Assembly (NCBI GenBank): GCA_021296215.1
Contig: JAGWBA010000016.1
Span: 1 to 36,353 of the forward strand
Reading direction: 5' to 3'
Origin: Flavobacteriales bacterium
GTDB lineage: Bacteria; Bacteroidota; Bacteroidia; Flavobacteriales; ECT2AJA-044
Length of the DNA: 36,353 nt
In this document: piece by piece, positions 31,433-36,353 of the stretch
Layout of the letters: each line of letters opens with the position of its first letter
How positions within the stretch are numbered: position 1 is the stretch's first letter
Program-made: the position numbers and the translations under genes
The notes under the pieces: generated by a model
Told to the model about the DNA's origin: nothing
Databases searched by the model: none
The model's input: the letters and a program-made list of their open reading frames with translations, nothing else

Positions 31433-32974
31433 TTATTCGTGATAATTGTAGTACGTATTTGAGAAGCCATTCATATACGTACCGAGCACCAAGCTGAGCC
31501 AAGTACGCACCTTATAGCAGGTTGATGAGCAATCGCTCGGAGCAATCGTTTCGCAGGCACCGGAGAGGATACAGCCAGTCACCTCTTCCGCGTATTCGGC
31601 TCTGGAATCGTCGTTCAGGGCTACCGCTCCCAGAAATATATCTCCCTTTCCAAAAAGGGTTTGAAACGAATAGCTGAACGGTTCCTGATCAAGTGGATTT
31701 CCGTAATAATCGGTATTGGCCAAGTACCCCATGTAGCTGATCCTGTTCACAACGATCTCATCATTTCGGATTTGAGGCTCCATATAGCTCATGGAAGAAT
31801 CGGGCTGGTACATGTAGTACCGGTCATCAAAGGGGTGCTTTCCAAAGTATCTGTTTTGATCCCGCTCTACTATGCGCTGTTGGAATTTATTTGCAGCTTC
31901 GTTGAACCTGTTCCAAAGCAAGGCGTTCGGGTTGGACACTCGCTGCAGTTCAACCATGAAAGCCATGTGGTAATTGGGGAATTCTGCGATCAAATGGTCT
32001 CCGCGCTTTTCAAGTTGAGCGCCTTCAGGTACGCAGATCACAGCGCCTGATTCAAGGTCTTCGTATATGTCGTATTTCAGGATCATGTAACCCGGCTTAC
32101 CTATTGCTCCAACCGTTTGATTTGCCAACTCCCTCAAACTGACCGGATCGTCGACCGTGGCCATCATTTCCTCCACCGTTCGAGTCTTGGTTTTAACCGG
32201 GGTAAAACCCTTCGTTTGGACTACATCAGAGTTCTCCTTGGTCAGTATCCTGTCGGCCGAAAAAGTTACGCCTGTATTCGAGCCACAAGGCCTCATAATG
32301 GTCGATCCGTTGGAGCTCATTAGATCCGATAGGCGATTTACGGCAATGCCCCGGCTTATGGAGCTGGCATCGCGATCGAGCCCTCCATCCACTATGGCTA
32401 CCAGGTTCCCTCGTTCATCGATTATTGGAGCACCCGAAAACCCCGGTAGAAGAGTTCCTTCGAAGTACACGATCTCGATCTCTGGATCGGGACTCTTGCA
32501 TTGTGAAAAGGTACGGCGAATGCTTTCGGGTAATAGACCGCTTAGCCTTTTGTCAGACGTGAAGCCAAGTCTCAGGCTCCTGTCGATCAGCGTATTGATG
32601 TTCCCACCTCCATTATGGCCGAGGGTGTAAAGTGTGCTGTTGGCGGCTGGTTGGGTGTTAATGCTACTGATGACCGTGCATTCTGAATCTGCCGGCCGAT
32701 CGAGTTCTATCAACACGAGGTCGTAACGCTTCAACACCTTTACGACTCTTCCTCTTCGGACATCGTTGTAAAGCAGAAGCCTTATGTCGTTCGCATTCTC
32801 GATCAGGTGAAGGTTCGTTACGACATAACTTCGATCACGGTACAAAAAACCAGACCCTACCTTGGCGCCACTTTCTACTTGAACTACGGCCCGCTCAATG
32901 GCCTCTACAGCTGGAGTATTGGCCGTGCTCGGAAGCCAAAGCACTAGGATCAGAATCAGTAGTTTATTCTTCAT
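31433..32974 (-). CDS. Secreted trypsin-like serine protease
   Basis: 513 residues with signal MKNKLLILILVLWLPSTANT. The N-terminal 220 residues form a chymotrypsin-fold protease: GSGFLYRDRSYVVTNLHLIE (His56), KRYDLVLIELD (Asp85) and LPGFSGAPIIDERGNLVAIV (Ser180). The triad is complete, so activity is likely. The C-terminal 290 residues are not recognised; they contain several Cys near the end (TGCILSGACETI, SDCSSTCYK) that may form disulfides. The start overlaps the stop of the upstream gene by 11 nt (shared ATGAAGAATAA), so it belongs to an operon with two damaged genes. Confidence 0.85.
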   Translation of the reverse strand: MKNKLLILILVLWLPSTANTPAVEAIERAVVQVESGAKVGSGFLYRDRSYVVTNLHLIENANDIRLLLYNDVRRGRVVKVLKRYDLVLIELDRPADSECTVISSINTQPAANSTLYTLGHNGGGNINTLIDRSLRLGFTSDKRLSGLLPESIRRTFSQCKSPDPEIEIVYFEGTLLPGFSGAPIIDERGNLVAIVDGGLDRDASSISRGIAVNRLSDLMSSNGSTIMRPCGSNTGVTFSADRILTKENSDVVQTKGFTPVKTKTRTVEEMMATVDDPVSLRELANQTVGAIGKPGYMILKYDIYEDLESGAVICVPEGAQLEKRGDHLIAEFPNYHMAFMVELQRVSNPNALLWNRFNEAANKFQQRIVERDQNRYFGKHPFDDRYYMYQPDSSMSYMEPQIRNDEIVVNRISYMGYLANTDYYGNPLDQEPFSYSFQTLFGKGDIFLGAVALNDDSRAEYAEEVTGCILSGACETIAPSDCSSTCYKVRTWLSLVLGTYMNGFSNTYYNYHE

Positions 32975-33350
32975 CGCACAAGCAGTCCACGGTCATTTCG
33001 AAGATTTTTTTCTTCTCTTCCTCCTCAATTTCGTCGTTTATTCGTTGGGCTAGTTTCTTCCACACACCACCTAACGCTATGGCGGCATTGCGCTGTCGTT
33101 CCCAAGTGAATCGCTCGCAGTCCTCGATTTTGATGTCCTCGCCATATAGCACACCGGCACCCCGATCGGTTTTTCGAGATGTGTCGATACAGGCCGATTC
33201 CGGCACGATCCCCAGTCGTTCGTACAAAACATAGCTGCGAGCATCGCCTTCTTCGAACCCCGCTTCGGTGTAGCACTGAATCGATTCGTTCAGGCTGGGC
33301 GAAAATGAATCGTTCTCGTTGTCTGTGTAGCATGTCCTTCGTGGATCCAC
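32964..33350 (-). CDS. Hypothetical protein, C-terminal part of a frameshifted gene
   Basis: 128 residues from GTG 33350. Coherent, acidic and Cys-containing: NESIQCYTEAGFEEGDARSY, YERLGIVPESACIDTS, CERFTWERQRNAAIALGGVW, ending KKIFEMTVDCLCDEE. It is probably the continuation, after a frame change, of the N-terminal part at 33432. The protease gene downstream starts 11 nt before its stop. No known family recognised. Confidence 0.58.
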   Translation of the reverse strand: MDPRRTCYTDNENDSFSPSLNESIQCYTEAGFEEGDARSYVLYERLGIVPESACIDTSRKTDRGAGVLYGEDIKIEDCERFTWERQRNAAIALGGVWKKLAQRINDEIEEEEKKKIFEMTVDCLCDEE

Positions 33351-33432
33351 TCACTTTTTTCCAGCCATCGCCCAGTGCTCCTTCCACAGTGCTGACCATC
33401 TGCTTCAGCGTTTCATCAATATCGATTATCAT
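33301..33432 (-). pseudogene. N-terminal part of a frameshifted hypothetical gene
   Basis: From ATG 33432 the frame reads MIIDIDETLKQMVSTVEGAL, then GDGWKKVSGSTKDMLHRQRERF. This resembles the start of Bacteroidota proteins with a G-x-x-W-x-x-V segment followed by F-L-x-x-R-x-E-R-L. The frame stays open to 33025, but past about 33300 its composition (many Arg and Cys) is that of a shadow, while the frame starting at 33350 looks real. The A6 run (plus-strand t6, 33355-33360) is one candidate site for the shift. The exact junction is unresolved. Confidence 0.45.
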
Positions 33433-33441
33433 GTGATACGT

Positions 33442-33594
33442 TTAAGGGGTTGCCAATTTTTTGCCTTCCTCTGCCACGAGCATCGCGTAGAAAAAGTCGC
33501 TCATGGTCAGCCGATTCAGTTTGATCTCCGCATCGGAGATCTCGTCTTTTTTCTTATGTCGTTCTTTGTATTCGACCCATTTTTCGAGGGTCAA
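33442..33594 (-). pseudogene. C-terminal part of an interrupted small lipoprotein
   Basis: 50 codons from TTG 33594, but the frame is open back to the TAA at 33616-33618 and reads NSTRIAQLTLEKWVEYKERH, then later LNRLTMSDFFYAMLVAEEGK. This is the conserved C-terminal half of a Bacteroidota lipoprotein family in which (I)RPLN is followed directly by x-NSTRI and L-W-x-x-Y-K-E-x-H-K. The upstream frame ends IQPLN just before the TAA, so one codon (such as CAA or GAA) has become a stop. Confidence 0.65.
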
Positions 33595-33615
33595 TTGAGC
33601 GATGCGCGTACTGTT

Positions 33616-33888
33616 TTAGTTTAGTGGCTGAATTCGGTTATTTCGAAGGATGGAATTCAGTTGTACTTCGATCTTGAGGTAATCTTCCTTGAAGAACTGG
33701 TAGTTTCGGGCTCCGAATTCGTCCGTTGTGCTCTCGGCCATGGTCAAGTAGAAGTAATCCACGGCCTCTGCGGCATTCTCGACCTGATTGGCCAATTGGC
33801 CATCGTAGTCCGCCACGAATTGAACGCGGCACGATATGGTCAGTAGCAGTAGCGAGAGCATGCCGGCTGCTCGATTCAAGGTTCGCAT
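33616..33888 (-). CDS. Small lipoprotein, N-terminal part (interrupted)
   Basis: 90 residues from ATG 33888; a GTG at 33897 is less likely. The signal MRTLNRAAGMLSLLLLTISC has lipobox LTISC. The mature part (VQFVADYDGQLANQVENAAE, VDYFYLTMAESTTDEFGARN, YLKIEVQLNSILRNNRIQPL) belongs to a hypothetical lipoprotein family seen across Bacteroidota. The stop TAA (33616-33618) interrupts the family sequence; the remainder follows in the same frame to 33442. The restored gene has 149 codons. It is first in a minus-strand run with the frameshifted gene at 33432 and the protease. Confidence 0.7.
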   Translation of the reverse strand: MRTLNRAAGMLSLLLLTISCRVQFVADYDGQLANQVENAAEAVDYFYLTMAESTTDEFGARNYQFFKEDYLKIEVQLNSILRNNRIQPLN

Positions 33889-33918
33889 GATCAACACAAT
33901 TAGGAACTACAAGATGGG

Positions 33919-33952
33919 AAAAAAAAAGCGCGTAGCTGGAGATCTACGCGCT
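33919..33952 (-). terminator. Strong Rho-independent terminator
   Basis: A 9-bp perfect stem (AGCGCGTAG / CTACGCGCT) with an 8-nt loop. On the minus strand it is followed by nine T residues. It ends the transcript of the 34073-34750 gene, or of a small RNA described at 33965-34005. Confidence 0.88.
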
Positions 33953-33964
33953 TGAACGAACGTT

Positions 33965-34005
33965 GCGTCTTCGGGTATGATTGGTTCTGGAGAAACCGAA
34001 GACGC
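33965..34005 (-). ncRNA. Stem-loop before the terminator: 3' UTR or small RNA
   Basis: A 10-bp perfect stem (GCGTCTTCGG / CCGAAGACGC) with a 21-nt loop stands 12 nt before the terminator hairpin. On the minus strand the loop contains TCTCCAG, and the terminator loop contains TCTCCAG too. Two hairpins in series showing the same heptamer next to a T9 tract would suit a 3' UTR-derived small RNA or a protein-binding 3' UTR. No promoter was found for an independent transcript. Confidence 0.3.
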
Positions 34006-34072
34006 TGTTCTTGAAACCAGTACTAAAGTAGTTCGGTGTCTAGACCTGTGAAAAGAATTTTTCGCCCTTAAA

Positions 34073-34750
34073 TCACAGTTCCGGTGAAAAACCTAAGCAT
34101 TGCTTCATCTTACCGGCTTGTATGGGGGTGAACTCCCAATCCATATTTTTTGAAAGTGCCTCTATGATGCGCATCCATTTAGGGTCGCTGGCATAATAGA
34201 AAGAAAGTTGACTCGGGCGTCCATAAATGGAAGATCGAGTGACCAGTGTTCCGAATTGCGGACGGCTCCAATGCTCGGTCCTGAACTGAATATGGCCGTG
34301 TTTGCTTCCACATAAAGGGTCGCTGCAATTCCAAGTGCTCGTATACAATAAGGTATCAGGGTGCCAGTCTGAATCCAGAATTAGGAGTTTACATTCCTCT
34401 GCATAAAATTCATTGAACGCGAAAACACCTTGGGGCTCTTGCCCGGCAGACTTATCCTTTCTTTTAAGCTTTTGTTTGGGGCAGACGAAAATCCGACGAT
34501 CCCACTGCATTGCATATCCGCCCGCAGGGCGAAAACCAAGAACGCATAGGCTATCTTTCCTAAGCACTAACAGGGAGTCGAATTGGTTCTGTATGCTCCA
34601 TTCGGCATATTTGCTGCCCTCGGGTTGCTGCAAGAGGTTGAGCCGATTTACCTGCCCATACCGGTAAACATTAAAACTCGCCCACTCGCATTCTATTGGA
34701 GCTTGAGCCAAGAGCAAGGTCGGTAAAAGAATCAAGATCAAGATCCCCAT
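34073..34750 (-). CDS. Secreted hypothetical protein
   Basis: 225 residues with a signal peptide (MGILILILLPTLLLAQAP). The mature part has several Cys (IECEWASF, WNCSDPLCGSKHGH, KQCLGF) and no recognised domain. Strand patterns (FGTLVTRSSIYGRPSQLSFY) suggest a beta-rich fold. It lies 28 nt after the DEAD-box helicase stop on the same strand and its transcript ends at the terminator at 33919-33952. No function can be assigned. Confidence 0.65.
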   Translation of the reverse strand: MGILILILLPTLLLAQAPIECEWASFNVYRYGQVNRLNLLQQPEGSKYAEWSIQNQFDSLLVLRKDSLCVLGFRPAGGYAMQWDRRIFVCPKQKLKRKDKSAGQEPQGVFAFNEFYAEECKLLILDSDWHPDTLLYTSTWNCSDPLCGSKHGHIQFRTEHWSRPQFGTLVTRSSIYGRPSQLSFYYASDPKWMRIIEALSKNMDWEFTPIQAGKMKQCLGFSPEL

Positions 34751-34778
34751 GACCGATGTGGGTCAAAAAGCGCGCCAA

Positions 34779-36227
34779 TTATCTTCGACGTCGACCTTGG
34801 TGTCGGCTTTTGGAATGAAAGTTCTTTTTTCCGCCCTTATTGCTGCCTTTATTTTTATTGTAGGGCCTGCGGCCCGATTGGTGACTTTTACTGCTGCCTT
34901 TCTCGAATCGTTGGTTTAGATCATCTCCATCGCGAAGGGCATTGCGCTCCATTTCAAGCACCAGCAGCTTGGCAATGAGTTCTTCCTTGGTCATGCCCGA
35001 GAGCGTACTCGCGACTTTGAAGAAGAGCTGTCCGTCGATCTTGTCTTTAGGTTTGGTGTTGAGGATGTCATTACACCATTGATCGATCCGCGCTTCTTGA
35101 ATTTCGGCACTTGTAGGAACTTCGGCTTTGGAGAAGTTGATGCCCAGCTTTTCTTCGAGCCGCAAGAGGCGACCTTTGTCGCGACCCGTGCCCAAAACCA
35201 GGGAGATCCCCTTTTTTCCGGCTCGGGCGGTACGTCCGCTCCGGTGCGTGTAGTAGGCGGGGTCGTCAGAGAGTGCCATGTGAAACACGTGGGTGAGGTC
35301 ATTTACGTCGATACCGCGGGCAGCGACATCCGTAGCGATCAAGACCTGGAGTTCCCCGTCTTTGAACCGCTTCATGACGCGATCGCGCTGTTGCTGACTG
35401 AGGTCACCGTGCAAGGCATCGGACCTGTAGTCGTGCTTCATCAGCCACTCGGCCATATCCTGCGTGTCGCGTTTGGTGCGACAAAAAACCACGCCTCTAG
35501 TATCGGGCTCGTGGTCCAGGAATCGAGTTAGGGCTTCGCGCCGTTTAGCTCCTTGAGTTATGACGTATTGATGATCAATGTTTTTATTCACCTCGTCTTT
35601 GGCCGAAACGCGTACTTCTACGGGAGCGTTCATGTACGATTGTACCATACGTCGAATCTCTTGAGGCATGGTGGCCGAAAAAAGCCAAGTAAGTTTGCTG
35701 GCTGGAGTGTAGCTCAGGATCTTGTCGAGTTCTTCCTTGAATCCCATGTTCAACATCTCATCGGCTTCGTCGAGCACCAAGATGGACAATGAGCTCAGGT
35801 CAATTGCCTTTCGCTCAATGAGGTCGATGAGTCGGCCCGGCGTTGCGATAATCACTTGTTGAGGTCGTTTTAGATCTTTGATCTGGTTAGAGATGGCCGC
35901 TCCGCCGTATACGGCCAAGACGTTCACCCTCTCCTGATATTTGCTGAATAGCGAGAGTTGTTGGGCGATCTGTTGGCCCAGCTCCCGAGTAGGGGCGAGG
36001 ATAAGTGCTTGGGTTCTTGGGTTCTGATGGTCGATCCGTTCGAGGAGTGGAATGCCGAAGGCACCCGTTTTACCCGTTCCGGTTTGTGCTAGACCGATGA
36101 GGTCGTTGTCGCCGTCGAGCAATAGGGGAATGGCTTGTGCTTGTATTTCGCTTGGCTCGTGGAAGCCCAAAGTTTCAAGGCCGCGCAGCATTTCGCTGGA
36201 TAGGCCCATGGATTTGAATGATGTCAA
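34779..36227 (-). CDS. DEAD-box ATP-dependent RNA helicase
   Basis: 482 residues. Motifs in order: Q-motif FHEPSEIQAQAIP, motif I AQTGTGKT (47-54), PTRELGQQ, motif II VLDEADEM (DEAD 153-156), motif III FSATMP, ATDVAARGID and motif VI HRSGRTARAGKKG. A middle helical region follows, and then a basic low-complexity tail (GRRPYNKNKGSNKGGKKNF, ending RRRR) for RNA binding. It resembles CsdA/DeaD-type helicases of cold adaptation and ribosome assembly. The start is a TTG at 36227: it keeps the family N-terminus SFKSMGLS, which the first ATG (36209) would cut. Confidence 0.93.
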   Translation of the reverse strand: MTSFKSMGLSSEMLRGLETLGFHEPSEIQAQAIPLLLDGDNDLIGLAQTGTGKTGAFGIPLLERIDHQNPRTQALILAPTRELGQQIAQQLSLFSKYQERVNVLAVYGGAAISNQIKDLKRPQQVIIATPGRLIDLIERKAIDLSSLSILVLDEADEMLNMGFKEELDKILSYTPASKLTWLFSATMPQEIRRMVQSYMNAPVEVRVSAKDEVNKNIDHQYVITQGAKRREALTRFLDHEPDTRGVVFCRTKRDTQDMAEWLMKHDYRSDALHGDLSQQQRDRVMKRFKDGELQVLIATDVAARGIDVNDLTHVFHMALSDDPAYYTHRSGRTARAGKKGISLVLGTGRDKGRLLRLEEKLGINFSKAEVPTSAEIQEARIDQWCNDILNTKPKDKIDGQLFFKVASTLSGMTKEELIAKLLVLEMERNALRDGDDLNQRFEKGSSKSHQSGRRPYNKNKGSNKGGKKNFHSKSRHQGRRRR

Positions 36228-36283
36228 AAGGGAAGTCGTTAGAAATGAGTGACAAAGGTCGTGAAATAAAACAGAAAAGGTGC

Positions 36284-36319
36284 TGTATTAAATCGCAAGT
36301 GAACGTGCGATTTAATACA
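36284..36319. repeat. 14-bp perfect inverted repeat upstream of the helicase gene
   Basis: TGTATTAAATCGCA and TGCGATTTAATACA form a 14-bp perfect stem with an 8-nt loop (AGTGAACG), 57 bp upstream of the helicase start. No T-run follows it on either strand, so an ordinary terminator is unlikely. It could be an operator, a 5' UTR structure if transcription starts upstream, or an element end. The rest of 36228-36353 contains no gene. Confidence 0.65.
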
Positions 36320-36353
36320 TTTAAACTATAAAGACGTCTACTACTGACGATCT

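Noticed and set aside
13581-33618. A changed genetic code in which TAA or TAG is read as an amino acid
   Set aside because: clpX, clpP2, parE and thyA end properly with TAA and folA ends with TAG. The interrupting codons also include TGA.
1-36353. Integrated mobile element or prophage
   Set aside because: No integrase, transposase, phage structural gene or clear att pair was recognised. The two tRNA genes are intact and not followed by a direct repeat.

Overview
The window looks like a chromosomal segment of a member of the Bacteroidota, most likely of the order Flavobacteriales. This rests on type IX secretion sorting tails (Por-type and CHU_C/gliding-type), lipoprotein signals ending in S-x-C or similar, repeated promoter elements of the form TAnnTTTG, an almost complete absence of purine-rich Shine-Dalgarno sequences, and family content (PnuC, DUF2911, PD40 proteins, a duplicated ClpP). 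GC content is near one half by eye. No species is named.

Layout. 1-1530: a DUF6364/PIN toxin-antitoxin pair, then two minus-strand tRNA-Leu genes (anticodons CAG and UAG) separated by a 119-bp imperfect palindrome. 1532-6132: a frameshifted ceramidase-like membrane protein and the proteostasis block tig-clpP-clpX-clpP2. 6209-6753: a ParDE toxin-antitoxin pair with a palindrome inside its promoter. 6834-9220 (minus): thyA-VIT1 family-doxX-folA, an overlapping operon for thymidylate and folate metabolism. 9380-10657: a lipoprotein alpha/beta hydrolase diverging from an AraC-type regulator across a region with repeated CTATGTTG sites. 10658-17527 (plus): the most unusual locus, in the order AraC-type HTH, an interrupted helical protein, a membrane-anchored nSTAND ATPase with a coiled coil and short WD40 propeller, an outer-membrane protein and two lipoproteins. 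17589-22730 (minus): a YwqK-type lipoprotein, a small cysteine-rich lipoprotein, two PD40 propeller proteins, a lipoprotein and a fibronectin-III/type IX secreted protein. 23184-26491: a hypothetical protein, an outer-membrane barrel, a KAS III enzyme and a WYL regulator. 26522-30370: a large L-type lectin protein with a CHU_C tail and PnuC. 30342-34750 (minus): a small barrel, DUF2911, a trypsin-like protease behind two damaged genes, and a secreted hypothetical. 34779-36227 (minus): a DEAD-box RNA helicase.

Two themes stand out. First, at least eight genes are interrupted by single in-frame stops or 1-nt shifts, and coding continues convincingly on the far side. All lie in accessory or envelope genes, while the housekeeping genes are intact. 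They may be real decay, strain variation or sequence error; the sequence alone does not decide. Second, if restored, the nSTAND locus encodes a protein with a cytoplasmic ATPase, a transmembrane helix preceded by a strongly basic segment, and a periplasmic coiled coil and propeller. It sits next to an outer-membrane protein and two lipoproteins, which suggests an envelope-spanning sensing system. Several promoters also place the TAnnTTTG element 3-4 nt before a start codon, predicting leaderless mRNAs.
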